A stretch of 64,000 bases of DNA, taken from Roseitalea sp. MMSF_3546 (GTDB lineage Bacteria > Pseudomonadota > Alphaproteobacteria > Rhizobiales > Rhizobiaceae). Positions 8,656 through 17,977 of the stretch are shown here, one piece after another (positions within the stretch are counted from its first letter, which is position 1; each line of letters opens with the position of its first letter). The notes beneath the pieces were generated by a model. The model worked only from the letters and a program-made list of their open reading frames with translations, had not been told where the DNA came from and ran no database searches. The stretch spans positions 1 to 64,000 of the forward strand of contig NZ_JASHKB010000005.1 of NCBI RefSeq assembly GCF_030732865.1, read 5' to 3'. The position numbers and the translations under genes were made by a program.

Positions 8656-9379
8656 GCTCCAGCATCGCCTCCACATCCTGCCGAGCCGCATCGAGCGTTG
8701 CCGCGTCGGGGGCGCGGATGACGATCTTCACCCAGTAGTCACCATCCTCGTAATGCGGATAGGAGCCGATCAGCGCGTCGGGGTGGGCCTTGTCGATCGC
8801 GGCCAGGGCACTGCCGATGACGCCCTCGCCGAAGCGGCAGTGAATGGTCTGGCTCAGCAGCCGGCGTCCGGTCTTCAGGGTCGGCAGCACGTTGTCGAGC
8901 ATGGCCTGGAAGATCGGCGGCACGCCGGCCATGACATGAACGTTGTCGACGACGAAGCCCGGCGCGGCGCTGACCGGGTTGTCGATGAGCGTGGCGCCCT
9001 GCGGCATGCGGGCCATGCGCTGGCGCGCTTTGGTGAACGGCTCGCCCATCGCCTCGTAATGGGCGGCGAGCACCGCCATGGCGCGCGGATCGGGGCCGAA
9101 GGGCCGGCCGAGCGCTGCGGCGACGGCCTCGGCGGTGATGTCGTCATGGGTCGGGCCGATGCCGCCGGAGGTGAACAGATAGGTGTTGCGCGCGCGCAGC
9201 GTGTTGACCGCCTCGACGATCGCCGCATGGTCGTCGGCGACGACGCGGATCTCGCGGAGGTCGATGCCGGCGGCGCTCAGCACCCTTGCCAGGTGATGGG
9301 CGTTGGCCTCGCGCGTGCGGCCCGAAAGGATCTCGTCGCCGATGACAACGATGGCGGCGGTGACGATGGCGTTCGGCAT
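8645..9379 (-). CDS. CinA-type/molybdopterin-binding domain protein
   Basis: A 244-residue protein of the MoCF_biosynth (MoaB/MogA/CinA N-terminal) fold. It has the family landmarks IGDEILSGRT, the T-S-G-G-I-G-P-T-H-D-D-I-T phosphate-binding loop (about residues 70-82), and the GVPPIF segment near residue 160. It lacks the C-terminal nicotinamide-nucleotide amidase half of full-length CinA, like the short competence/damage-inducible A proteins of many alphaproteobacteria. The ATG at 9379 is preferred because GGGAG precedes it by 5 bases; 9391 is possible. Its last codons and stop lie inside the heptamer repeat. Confidence 0.85.
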   Translation of the reverse strand: MPNAIVTAAIVVIGDEILSGRTREANAHHLARVLSAAGIDLREIRVVADDHAAIVEAVNTLRARNTYLFTSGGIGPTHDDITAEAVAAALGRPFGPDPRAMAVLAAHYEAMGEPFTKARQRMARMPQGATLIDNPVSAAPGFVVDNVHVMAGVPPIFQAMLDNVLPTLKTGRRLLSQTIHCRFGEGVIGSALAAIDKAHPDALIGSYPHYEDGDYWVKIVIRAPDAATLDAARQDVEAMLEREW

Positions 9380-9537
9380 GGGGGCTCCCATCGGATCGGC
9401 TTTTCGCCCCTCATACGCGGCGCCCCGGGCCAGGGCAATTGCGGTGAACGCTGTGTCGCCCGGCTGCCCACTTTTGCGGCGGGCGCCGTTCGGCCACCTA
9501 TCTCCGTACCGACAACCGCGAAAGGGACGGATCGATC

Positions 9538-10137
9538 ATGACCAAGGTTCTCGTGCTCTACTATTCAAGCTGGGGCCACATGGAGGCGATGGCGCAATCG
9601 GCGGGCGCGGGCGCGCGCGAAGCCGGCGCCCAGGTGACCGTCAAGCGCGTGCCGGAACTGGTGCCCGAAGAGGTGGCCAAGGCATCCGGTTACAAGCTCG
9701 ACCAGCAAGCCGAGATCGCCGATCCGATGGAGCTGGTCGATTACGACGCCATCATACTCGGCGTGTCGACGCGCTACGGCATGATGGCGGCGCAGCTGAA
9801 GAACTTCCTCGACCAGACCGGTCCGCTGTGGGCCGAGGGCAAGCTCATCGACAAGGTGGCCTCGGTGATGAGTTCGACGGCGACCCAGCATGGCGGTGCG
9901 GAACTGGCCGTGCTGACGACCCAGGCCGCGCTGCAGCATCACGGCATGATCATCGTGCCATTGTCCTATGCCTATCAGGGACAGATGGGCAATGACGTGG
10001 TGCGCGGCGGCTCGCCCTACGGCATGACCACGTCGGCCAATGGCGACGGCTCGCGCATGCCCTCCGAGCAGGAACTGGAGGGTGCCAGGTTTCAGGGCAA
10101 GCGCGTCGCCACGATTGCCGCAAAGCTTGCCGGCTGA
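9538..10137 (+). CDS. wrbA: NAD(P)H:quinone oxidoreductase, WrbA type
   Basis: A 199-residue flavodoxin-like quinone reductase that uses FMN for two-electron reduction of quinones, protecting against redox cycling. The FMN phosphate loop is [12 protein letters not shown] (about residues 9-20). The [20 protein letters not shown] segment and [11 protein letters not shown] are diagnostic of WrbA. It is transcribed away from the CinA-type gene, with 158 bp between the two starts for both promoters. A GC-rich hairpin follows the stop. Confidence 0.95.
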   Translation: MTKVLVLYYSSWGHMEAMAQSAGAGAREAGAQVTVKRVPELVPEEVAKASGYKLDQQAEIADPMELVDYDAIILGVSTRYGMMAAQLKNFLDQTGPLWAEGKLIDKVASVMSSTATQHGGAELAVLTTQAALQHHGMIIVPLSYAYQGQMGNDVVRGGSPYGMTTSANGDGSRMPSEQELEGARFQGKRVATIAAKLAG

Positions 10138-10153
10138 GCCGATGCCGGCTTCG

Positions 10154-10185
10154 GGGGCGGCCGGTGCCGGCCCCGTTTCCATTTT
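10154..10185 (+). terminator. Probable terminator of wrbA
   Basis: A GGCCGG/CCGGCC stem (10159-10172) within a G-rich and C-rich flank is followed by GTTTCCATTTT. The loop is tight and the U-run is interrupted, so strength is uncertain. Confidence 0.45.
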
Positions 10186-10214
10186 CGGCCCGATTCCGCT
10201 AGGGGTGCCTGCGG

Positions 10215-10299
10215 GCCCCCTTGGCGGAACAGGTAGACGCAAGGGACTTAAAATCCCTCGGCTTCGGCCGTGCCGGTTCGAGTCCGGCAGGGGGCACCA
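10215..10299 (+). tRNA. tRNA-Leu (UAA anticodon)
   Basis: The acceptor stem GCCCCCT (10215-10221) pairs with AGGGGGC (10289-10295), followed by A and an encoded CCA. The anticodon loop CTTAAAA gives UAA, decoding UUA/UUG. A short variable arm (CTCGGCTTCGGCC region) marks it as a class II tRNA, and the T-loop GGTTCGAGTCC is intact. Confidence 0.97.
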
Positions 10300-10429
10300 T
10301 GGCATCGCGTGCGCGCCGAAACGCTGGCCGGGCAGGGGGCCGCATCGTCCGGCCAGGGTCTGACGAAACCGCGCCAATGCCAGGCGGGGGGGCCTGCCGG
10401 CGCCAGACCGCCAAATGTCCGAGCGGCGG

Positions 10430-11260
10430 TCACCCGAGGGCGACTTCATGGATCATGGTCGCGCTGGTCAGCGCCAGGAAGCCGGCGAAGCACCAGCGGA
10501 GCACGGCCGGCGCAACGGCATGAGCGATGCGCGCCCCGAGCGGCGCGGTGAGCATCGATGCGGGGACGATCGCGGCAACGCCGAGCACGTTCACATAGCC
10601 GATCGAAAACGGTGGCAGGGTCGCTTGCCCGAAACCGAACCAGGCAAAGCCGATCGCGCCGGGAACGGCAATGATCAGGCCGATCGCGGCGGCGGTGCCG
10701 ACCGCGCGCCTGATCGGGTAGTCGAAAAACGACAGGATCGGCACGGTGAGCGTGCCGCCGCCGATCCCCATCAGCACCGAGAATCCGCCAATGCCCAGGC
10801 CAAGCGCTTCGCGCAGCGGCGTGCCGGGCATCGGCCGTTGGCCGGTGGTGCGCGCCGGCCGAACGGCCATGTTGACGGCGACGATCGCGGCGATGAGGGC
10901 GAAGATCAGGGTCAGCGCGGCGCCGGCGATGTTGCCGCCGACAACGGTTCCGGCGACGACGCCGATGGCGATCGGCGGGCCCCAGCGCGCCAGCAGGGCC
11001 GTGTCGACCGCACCCTTGCTCCAATGGCTGCGCGCCGACATGAAGCCGGTGAAGATGATGGTCGCCAGCGATGTGCCGATCGCGACATGCATCAATACCG
11101 TCTCGTCGACGCCAAGACCCATCAGGACGACGAACAGCACGGGGACGATGACGATGCCGCCCCCGACGCCGAGCAAGCCCGACAGGATGCCGGCCACCGC
11201 GCCGGTGGCGAGCAGCGCGGCGATCAGCCTGACGGCTTCAAGGACGCTGACGTCAGTCAT
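10430..11260 (-). CDS. TauE/SafE-type sulfite/anion exporter family permease
   Basis: A 276-residue membrane protein of the TSUP family, about eight hydrophobic spans. Both family repeats are visible: GILSGLLGVGGGIVIVPVL near the N-terminus and LMGIGGGTLTVPILSFF in the second half. The start at 11260 (MTDVSVLE) fits the family; the longer open frame to 11413 adds an Arg-rich, non-conserved stretch. Members move sulfite, sulfoacetate or other organic anions and the direction is often unproven. It lies 23 bases downstream of the stop of the GGT gene on the same strand, so it could be the last gene of the catabolic operon, but this is not certain. Confidence 0.85.
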   Translation of the reverse strand: MTDVSVLEAVRLIAALLATGAVAGILSGLLGVGGGIVIVPVLFVVLMGLGVDETVLMHVAIGTSLATIIFTGFMSARSHWSKGAVDTALLARWGPPIAIGVVAGTVVGGNIAGAALTLIFALIAAIVAVNMAVRPARTTGQRPMPGTPLREALGLGIGGFSVLMGIGGGTLTVPILSFFDYPIRRAVGTAAAIGLIIAVPGAIGFAWFGFGQATLPPFSIGYVNVLGVAAIVPASMLTAPLGARIAHAVAPAVLRWCFAGFLALTSATMIHEVALG

Positions 11261-11283
11261 TGACGCACTCCGGCCCCCAGGCG

Positions 11284-13071
11284 CTATCGACCAGCGGCAT
11301 AGGCGGTTCGGCGCGGATCGGCTGCGGCGGACAGGACAGGCCCGTCGACACCACCCAGATCGATGCGACCGGCCATCATCACGGCGCCGGCGTCGAATTC
11401 CCAGCTTGGCCATTCATGCAGCTTGTGGCCGCGCGCAGCCAGATCGGCGCGCACCTCGCGATCGATGCGGTTCTCGACATCGACACGCTGGGGGAAGGCG
11501 GGGTTGGGGAAGAAGGAATTGGGCAGGGCGAAGGTCGCCACCCGCGCGGCCTCGACCGCCTGCTGCGGCAGCATGCCGTGGGCGATCAGATTGACGAAGC
11601 CCTGCAGCATGGCCTGGACGATGACGTCGCCGCCCGGACAACCGAAGGCGAGGACCTGATCGGCGCCATCAACCGACGGTCTGAGCGCGATCGCCGGCGC
11701 GGGCGTCACCCGTGGCCGCTTGCCGGGGGCGAGCACATTGACATGGGCCGGGTCCAGCCGGCTTTGCACGCCGCGGCAGGAGACCATGGCGCCGATGCCG
11801 GGCACGATCGGCGAGCCGTCAAGCGTATCGGACGGCATGACCGACATGGCGTTGCCGGCGGCGTCGACGGCGCACGCATATGTCGTGTCAAAGCGCGGGC
11901 GCGAATCGGTAGGCGGCGGGACGTCGAAGGCGCGGGCGCTGCCCATCTCGATCCGATCGGCGAGCGCTGCCAGGTGCGGCGCGGCGAGCAGCGCGGCCTG
12001 GTCGCTTCTTGCAAAGGCCGGATCGCAATAGTGGAGCTCGCGGTCGGCGAAGCCCAGCTTGAGGGCCTCGATCACAAGATGCAAGGCATCGGCCGAGCCA
12101 TGGCCGGCGGCGGCCAGGTCGAACTGGCGCAATATGCCGAGCGCCTGGAGCATGACCGGCCCTTGCGTGCCGAAATCGCTGGTCGCCACGCGCCAACCGT
12201 CAAAGTCCACTTCCGGCGCGGGAGCGAATGCGCCGCGGAAACGGTCAAGGTCCGCGCGGTTCAACGTGCCGCCGTGGGCGCGGTTGAACGCGACCATGGC
12301 TTCGGCGATCGGTCCGCCATAGAACGCCGCCCTGACGTTGTCGATGCGAGTGTCGCGGTCCGAGCCGGTTTCGGCGGCGGACATGGCTTCGAGCGTGCCG
12401 GCCAGATCGGTCTGGCGGATGACCTCGCCGATGCGCGGTGCGCGGCCCTTGGGCCAGTAGACGGCGCGCGAACTGTCCCATTGCGCAAAGCTGCGGCCCA
12501 TGATCCCGAGCGCGATGGCCGTGCGATGATCGAGAACCAGGCCGTCGCGGGCATAGGCGATCAGGGGTTCGACGATATCGGCGAACGACCAGGTGCCGAA
12601 GCGCGCCAGCGTGCCAAGCAGGGCATCGGGCGCGCCGGGCACAATGCCGGTTGCCGGGCCGAGCGGGATATCGTCGCCCCAGCGGGCGCGAAAGGCGTCA
12701 AGATCGGTCTGCTCTCCCCATACGCCGACCCCGGCCGTCGTCCACAGCGCGCCCTGGCCCGCCTGGCGCACGACCACCGGCGCGATGCCGCCCAGATTGC
12801 ACATGTCGGGCTGGATGACGGTGCATGCGAAACCGCCCGCCACGCCCGCGTCGATGGCTGTGCCGCCGGCCTCGAGCACGTTGGCCATGATCTGCGCGAC
12901 GATCGGATGGCCGGCGCAGACCATGTAATGCCGGCCGACGAGCGTGGGCCGCATGGACTCGGGCGGCGGATAGACCGAAGGCGTCGGCGCATCGGCGTTG
13001 CGCATGCCGCCTGCGGAGGTCTTGTCGGGTTCGAACGGGGCGGCAAGGCCGGTATCGTGCTGATCATCCAT
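11284..13071 (-). CDS. Gamma-glutamyltransferase-family hydrolase (HpxW-like?)
   Basis: A 595-residue Ntn-hydrolase. The N-terminal half has VCAGHPIVAQIMANVLEAGG and the region VIQPDMCNLGG typical of GGTs. The self-cleaving nucleophile is expected at the first Thr of F-D-T-T-Y (about residue 390), in place of the commoner T-T-H. The small subunit has DGSPIVPGIGAM rather than the canonical lid sequence, so gamma-glutamyl transfer is doubtful. No signal peptide is obvious. In purine (oxalurate) catabolism a GGT homologue, HpxW, hydrolyses oxamate and is encoded with HpxX/Y/Z; the AtzG, AtzE and HpxZ types of this operon are the same partners. I infer an amide hydrolase rather than a glutathione enzyme. 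Confidence 0.8.
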   Translation of the reverse strand: MDDQHDTGLAAPFEPDKTSAGGMRNADAPTPSVYPPPESMRPTLVGRHYMVCAGHPIVAQIMANVLEAGGTAIDAGVAGGFACTVIQPDMCNLGGIAPVVVRQAGQGALWTTAGVGVWGEQTDLDAFRARWGDDIPLGPATGIVPGAPDALLGTLARFGTWSFADIVEPLIAYARDGLVLDHRTAIALGIMGRSFAQWDSSRAVYWPKGRAPRIGEVIRQTDLAGTLEAMSAAETGSDRDTRIDNVRAAFYGGPIAEAMVAFNRAHGGTLNRADLDRFRGAFAPAPEVDFDGWRVATSDFGTQGPVMLQALGILRQFDLAAAGHGSADALHLVIEALKLGFADRELHYCDPAFARSDQAALLAAPHLAALADRIEMGSARAFDVPPPTDSRPRFDTTYACAVDAAGNAMSVMPSDTLDGSPIVPGIGAMVSCRGVQSRLDPAHVNVLAPGKRPRVTPAPAIALRPSVDGADQVLAFGCPGGDVIVQAMLQGFVNLIAHGMLPQQAVEAARVATFALPNSFFPNPAFPQRVDVENRIDREVRADLAARGHKLHEWPSWEFDAGAVMMAGRIDLGGVDGPVLSAAADPRRTAYAAGR

Positions 13072-13074
13072 CCT

Positions 13075-13545
13075 TCAGGCGCTCTCCTGCGGAGTCTGTG
13101 TTTGGTTGGCGGACACGGCGTCGGGTATCTCCTCGAACTCGATCACCGCTGCACCCGGTGCACGCACATAGACGCAGCGTCCCTCGGGGAAGGTGACGAT
13201 CTCGCCGAGCGGTTCGGCACCGGCGGCGCGGACATCGGCAAGCGTCGCCTCGAGATCGGCGACGGCGAAGCAGATGTGTGCGAGCGGCACCGGGCCCGCG
13301 CCCGCCGCCGGTACGGCATCGCGGTCGTTGAACTCGATCAGTTCCAGCCGGCAGCCGTCGCCGGCCCGTGACATCTGCGCCAGCCTGACGGTCAGTCCGT
13401 CACGCCGTGTCAGGCGCGCCACCTCGTCGGTGAGATCGTCGGCGCGCAATTGCGTCGCAAAGCCCAGCGCGCGCTCGAAGAACGCGATGGCGCCGTCGAG
13501 GTCGTCGACGGCCAGCGAAGCGTGCAGGAGCGGTGCGGCGGTCAT
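13075..13545 (-). CDS. VOC-family (glyoxalase-fold) protein
   Basis: A 156-residue protein with two beta-alpha-beta-beta-beta modules. It begins LLHASLAVDDLDGAIAFFER, and the second module has LAHICFAVADLEATLADVRA followed by the strand AAVIEFEE, giving likely metal ligands His6, Glu in the LELIEFND strand (residue about 86), His91 and Glu143. Such proteins act as isomerases, epimerases, dioxygenases or lyases, and the sequence does not identify which. The stop is 3 bases from the GGT-family start. A 183-bp spacer to the GH31 gene upstream holds no convincing gene. Confidence 0.8.
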   Translation of the reverse strand: MTAAPLLHASLAVDDLDGAIAFFERALGFATQLRADDLTDEVARLTRRDGLTVRLAQMSRAGDGCRLELIEFNDRDAVPAAGAGPVPLAHICFAVADLEATLADVRAAGAEPLGEIVTFPEGRCVYVRAPGAAVIEFEEIPDAVSANQTQTPQESA

Positions 13546-13728
13546 GGCGCGATCCGGGGGGAAAGCGTTGCGGGAGGCGGCCAGCCGGTGGCTCGCCGCC
13601 GTCCCCGAACGATGAGCTGGCGCGTGAGCGGCTTCGATTTCTTGTCCCTGGCCAATTGTGATGTCGTCCTGTGGTCCAGCATGTCAAGCAAGGCACGGGG
13701 ATGGCGGTCGGCGACCGCAATCCGCGGT

Positions 13729-15756
13729 TCAGACGGCGATGGGAAGCTGCGCATCATTCTTCAAGAACAGGGGTATGCGTTCGAGTGGGGCGTCGGCGGT
13801 TATCACGGCGCCGCCGGCATGGGTCTGACCGGTCCAGGCGTCGGTCCACTGCGCGCCGGCGGGCAGATAGACGGTGCGCTCGCGCGCGCCGTGTTCGAGG
13901 ACCGGCGCAACGAGCAGGTCGGGGCCGAACAGGAAGCTGTCTTCGGCACGGACGGCTTGCCGGTCGTCGGGAAAATCGACCAGCAGGGGCCGCATCGGCG
14001 GCAGGCCCGTCTCGTGCGCCCGGCGCATCTGGTCGGCGATGTAGGGCTTGAGCCGCTCGCGCAGATGCAGATAGGCCGACAGGATCTCGTAGGCCCGTTC
14101 GCCGAACGACCAGACCTCGTTGTCGGCGCCGCCGAACAGGAAATCGCGCCCCAGCCGCCGGTCGCCTTCGGAATCCTGGCGGAAGCCGTGCAGGCGGAAG
14201 ACCGGGCAGAACGTGCCATACTGGAACCAGCGGATCATCAGTTCGCGGAATTGCGGATCGCGGACGTCGCCGTGCTTGAAGCCGCCGATGTCGGTGGTCC
14301 ACCAGGCGATGCCGCTGAGCGCCATGTTGAGCCCGGCGCGCACCTGGCGGGCGAAATCGGCGAAGGTCGAATCGACGTCGCCCGACCAGACCACGACGGG
14401 ATAGCGCTGGGTGCCCAGCCAGGCCGAGCGCGACAGCAGGACGCCCTCGTCCATGCCCTCTGCGGCCATGTGCTCCGCATAGCCCTTCTGGTGCAGCACC
14501 GGATAGGCATTGGTGACCGCACCACCGTCGCCGGCATGATAGCGCAGATTGCCCGGATGGGCCGGATACACCTCCGGCTCGTTGGCATCGAGCCAGAATG
14601 CCTCAAAGCCGTGTCGGGCGTAGCCGTCCCGGACCCGCGCCCAGTGATAGGCGCGTGCTTCCGGGTGCGTCGCGTCATAAAACGACAGAGCCGTCCGCCC
14701 TTCGGCATTGGCGTCGATGAAGATCGAGGAGGCCTGAACGCCGCGCCGGTGGGTGATCAGATAGCCGGCATCGCGCATTTCGTTGTGGTTTTCGGCGTTG
14801 ACGTTGACCGCCGGCCAGATCGACACCATCGGCTTGATGCCCATCGATTCCAGCTCGGTGACCATGGCCGCGGGGTCGGGGAAGTCCCTGGGGTCGAACT
14901 TCCATTCGCCGCCGCGCGTCCAGTTGAAGAAGTCGATGACGAGACAGTCGAGCGGCAGGCCGCGCCGCTTGTATTGGCGGGCGATGTCGAGCACCTCGTC
15001 CTGGGTGCGATAGCGCAGCTTGCACTGCCAGAAACCCATCGCCCAGCGGGGCATCATCGGCGGCCGGCCGGTCAGGCCGGTGTACGCTTGGAGAATCGCG
15101 GCCGGGCCTTCGCCGGCGATGACGACATAGTCGAGCTGGGCGGTGCAATCCATGACCCAGCGCGTCCGGTTGGCGGCCAGCTCGACGCGGCCGATGCCAG
15201 GATTGTTCCAGACCAGTCCGTAGCCGCGCGAGGAGATGGTGAAGGGGATCGCCACCTCGGTGTTCATCTGCAACAGATCGATGACGCAGCCCTTCTGGTC
15301 GAGCCGGCCGTGCTGATGCTGGCCGAGCCCGTAGAAGCGTTCGCCGTCATGGGCTTTGAAACTGGTCTCGATGCGCCACAGATCGCCCTGCTGGGCGGCG
15401 TAGTGGCGGGTGTTGGGATAAAGGATGTGCGGCATCTGCTCCTGCAGGAGCAGGTTGCCGTTGACCGTGTCGTGAAAGGCCAGCTCCAGCGTCGGCTGCA
15501 GTCCGCGGGGCATGCGTCGGACGGTGGCCCGAACCCGGCCATGGGTCAGCGTCGCGGCTTCCTCGCCGATCTCGATCGTGCCGGAAGCGCAGGGCAGATC
15601 GTCGATCAGGCCGTGGATCCGGCCTTCGTCGATGGCCGCGTTCATCGTCGCGCGCACGCGCACCGAGTCGGCGCCCACCGGTTCGAGCCACAGCGTTTCA
15701 CGGCCGATGCGGCAGACGAGGCGATTGTCGATCGTGCTGAAGGTGGGATGCGTCAT
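13729..15756 (-). CDS. Glycoside hydrolase family 31 (alpha-glucosidase/alpha-xylosidase type)
   Basis: A 675-residue retaining alpha-glycosidase. The N-terminal beta-sandwich has FYGLGQHQHGRLDQKG. The barrel contains the nucleophile in FEAFWLDANEPE (Asp about residue 385) and the acid/base Asp in VVWSGDVDSTFADF (about residue 455). AWWTTDIGGF and FRLHGFR follow, as in GH31 enzymes. No secretion signal is seen, so it probably acts on an imported glycoside. The ATG at 15756 is used because the longer frame overlaps the upstream gene; the start is 7 bases after that gene's stop. Its presence among amidases is odd and hints that the operon's substrate carries a sugar. Confidence 0.9.
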   Translation of the reverse strand: MTHPTFSTIDNRLVCRIGRETLWLEPVGADSVRVRATMNAAIDEGRIHGLIDDLPCASGTIEIGEEAATLTHGRVRATVRRMPRGLQPTLELAFHDTVNGNLLLQEQMPHILYPNTRHYAAQQGDLWRIETSFKAHDGERFYGLGQHQHGRLDQKGCVIDLLQMNTEVAIPFTISSRGYGLVWNNPGIGRVELAANRTRWVMDCTAQLDYVVIAGEGPAAILQAYTGLTGRPPMMPRWAMGFWQCKLRYRTQDEVLDIARQYKRRGLPLDCLVIDFFNWTRGGEWKFDPRDFPDPAAMVTELESMGIKPMVSIWPAVNVNAENHNEMRDAGYLITHRRGVQASSIFIDANAEGRTALSFYDATHPEARAYHWARVRDGYARHGFEAFWLDANEPEVYPAHPGNLRYHAGDGGAVTNAYPVLHQKGYAEHMAAEGMDEGVLLSRSAWLGTQRYPVVVWSGDVDSTFADFARQVRAGLNMALSGIAWWTTDIGGFKHGDVRDPQFRELMIRWFQYGTFCPVFRLHGFRQDSEGDRRLGRDFLFGGADNEVWSFGERAYEILSAYLHLRERLKPYIADQMRRAHETGLPPMRPLLVDFPDDRQAVRAEDSFLFGPDLLVAPVLEHGARERTVYLPAGAQWTDAWTGQTHAGGAVITADAPLERIPLFLKNDAQLPIAV

Positions 15757-15763
15757 GGCGCTC

Positions 15764-17977
15764 TCATGGCGAAGCCGGCGGGTCGGGCAGGGCGGCCGGG
15801 TGGAGGATGCCGCCATGGCCGGTCAGAAGAGCCAGGTCCGACTGCCGCGCGCGCCGCATCAGCGCAAGGCGCGTCGCCCTGGCGGCGTCGGCATCCATGT
15901 CCCAATCGGTCGACCACTGGGGATGGGCAAGCTGGATCGCCGGCACGTGGATGATGTCGCCGCAGGCGAGCGCATGCTGGCGCTCGAACAGCCATGCGGT
16001 ATGGCCGGGCGTGTGTCCGCTCGCCTCGATTGCGATGGCCTGTCCGATGCGGTCGCCGGGTGCGATGCGGTCGGTCCGGTCGGCATAGGGGGCGATCGCA
16101 CGGGCCGCCTCGTCGGCAATCGCGCGCATGGGCTGCGGCACGTCGCCCCCGAGCCAGCAGTCGGCTTCGGCCGCGGGCAGGGCAAGTCGGGCATTGGGAA
16201 AGGCGGCGGCACCATTGGCCGCGAGCAGCCCGCCGCAATGGTCGCCATGCAGATGGGTGAGGTAGACACGGACGATGTCGCCGGGCGCGATCGAGCGGGC
16301 CGCGAGCGCCGCCGCAACGCCGCCGAAACCGGCGTTCATGAAATGGCCGCCGCCGGTGTCGACCAGGCATGGTCCGTCAGCGGTCACGATCAGATAGGCC
16401 CAGACAGGCACGTCGATCCGGGCGGGCAGCACGTCAACGCCAAGCAAGCGGGCGGCATGGACGGGATCATCGCGCACGCCGGCAAACAGTTCTGGATCGA
16501 AGCCGAAGCTCATGTCATGGATCGCAATGGCGCCGTTGCCGGCCACTTGCCGAGACGGGGCCGCCGAGGCCACAAGACGCGCAGCGCGGGCCGCGCCGAT
16601 CCAGGCTGGCGGCGGCGTCGCCCTTCGCGCAGCGCGTGCCCGGGCGACCAGTTCGGCCTCGGCCGTCTCCAGATCGACGCCGGTCAACCGCCCCTCCGCG
16701 ACGATCTTGCGGCCGGCGACATGGACCTCGCGCACCGCGGACCGGCTCCAGCGGCCCATGGCGAGCGCGGCCAGGGTGTCCGGATCATCGTCGAGCCGGT
16801 CGGCGGCAAGCGCCTCGACCGAAAGCGCCACCAGGTCCGCCTCGGCACCTTCCACCAGGCCCGGCGCCGCAACGCCGTCATGGGCGCGTCGGCCGGTCGA
16901 AAACGCCGCCGCGAGCACCGCCTTGCGCGGCAGGCCGGGCCTGTCGAAACCGCGTCCACCGAGCACCTGCGCGGCCAGCCGCACCTCGCGCAGCATGTCG
17001 GCATCGTCGTCCATCGCCATACCGTCAAGGCCGATGCCAAGGCATAGTTCCGTCGCGTGCAGCGCCGCGCCGTCTGCGATGCCCGAAGCCAGGCGCAGAT
17101 TGGAGCTCGTGTTGAGCGCCAAGGTCGCGCCCGCCTGGGCGAAGGCGGCGATTTCGTCCGGCCTGAGCCAGACCCCATGGGCAATGGTCAGCCGATCGTT
17201 CAGCAAGCCGGCCTGGTCGAAGAAGACATGCGCGCCGGCGGGCTGATGGGCGTCGACCCATGCGCGTTGCTGTGCCGTCTCGAGAAGATGCACGTGCGTT
17301 CGCCGGCCCTGCGCGCTCGCTGCGGCGCCGACCTTCTGCCATGCCGGCTCGCTCAGCCAGTGCGGGCCGGGCGGACCGAACTGGGTGACGATGTCGGGAC
17401 CGTCGATGGCCTCGGCGATGGCCGGCACCAGGGCGATCTGTTCGGCGACCGGCGGCAGCGCCTGGGCGGCGCGCAGTTCGGCCATGGCGTCGGCCGGCAG
17501 CGCCGCGGCGATCGCCGCACCATCGTCGTAGCCGGCAAGATTCCGGTCGAGGATCGGAACGACGAAGGAAAGCCGCAGGCCGACATCGCGCGCGGCGCGG
17601 GCGATCGCGTGGGCCTCAGCGGCGAGATCGTCGCCCTGCGGCAGGTGGTTGTGGACCACCGTGGTCACGCCACAAAGCGCCATGCGCCCGAACGCGACCA
17701 GCGCGGTGAGATAGGGATCGGTGCGCGGCGCGCGCCACAGATCCCAAAGCCATGCCTCGAGCGGCGCATCGGGCGCGCCAATGGCAAGCGGGCGGACGCC
17801 GCGGCCATGGTCATGGGCGTTTACCAGGCCGGGCACGAGCAGGTGGTCGCCGGTGGGCGCGCCATGCGCGATGGATGCAATGCGGCCGGCGGCCAGCCGA
17901 ACCTTGCCGCCCCATTGCGGCGGTTGTGCCCAGGGGCGCGCCCAGATCGCCGCGCTTTCGAGGACCGTTTCGCTCAT
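15764..17977 (-). CDS. Amidohydrolase fused to metallo-beta-lactamase-fold hydrolase
   Basis: A 737-residue two-enzyme fusion in one uninterrupted frame. Residues about 1-450 are a cytosine-deaminase/SAH-deaminase-type amidohydrolase: PGLVNAHDHGRG (the H-x-H metal pair), THVHLLET, LTIAHGVWL and GLDGMAMDDD supply the remaining metal and catalytic residues, and the composite domain closes with VHVAGRKIVAEGRL. Residues about 475-737 are an MBL-fold hydrolase with VWAYLIVTADGPCLVDTGGG, the H-x-H-x-D-H motif THLHGDHCGG (about residue 580), then SGHTPGHTAW, ACGDIIH and LTGHGG. One part may deaminate or open a ring and the other hydrolyse the product. The start overlaps the preceding gene by 4 bases. 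Confidence 0.85.
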   Translation of the reverse strand: MSETVLESAAIWARPWAQPPQWGGKVRLAAGRIASIAHGAPTGDHLLVPGLVNAHDHGRGVRPLAIGAPDAPLEAWLWDLWRAPRTDPYLTALVAFGRMALCGVTTVVHNHLPQGDDLAAEAHAIARAARDVGLRLSFVVPILDRNLAGYDDGAAIAAALPADAMAELRAAQALPPVAEQIALVPAIAEAIDGPDIVTQFGPPGPHWLSEPAWQKVGAAASAQGRRTHVHLLETAQQRAWVDAHQPAGAHVFFDQAGLLNDRLTIAHGVWLRPDEIAAFAQAGATLALNTSSNLRLASGIADGAALHATELCLGIGLDGMAMDDDADMLREVRLAAQVLGGRGFDRPGLPRKAVLAAAFSTGRRAHDGVAAPGLVEGAEADLVALSVEALAADRLDDDPDTLAALAMGRWSRSAVREVHVAGRKIVAEGRLTGVDLETAEAELVARARAARRATPPPAWIGAARAARLVASAAPSRQVAGNGAIAIHDMSFGFDPELFAGVRDDPVHAARLLGVDVLPARIDVPVWAYLIVTADGPCLVDTGGGHFMNAGFGGVAAALAARSIAPGDIVRVYLTHLHGDHCGGLLAANGAAAFPNARLALPAAEADCWLGGDVPQPMRAIADEAARAIAPYADRTDRIAPGDRIGQAIAIEASGHTPGHTAWLFERQHALACGDIIHVPAIQLAHPQWSTDWDMDADAARATRLALMRRARQSDLALLTGHGGILHPAALPDPPASP

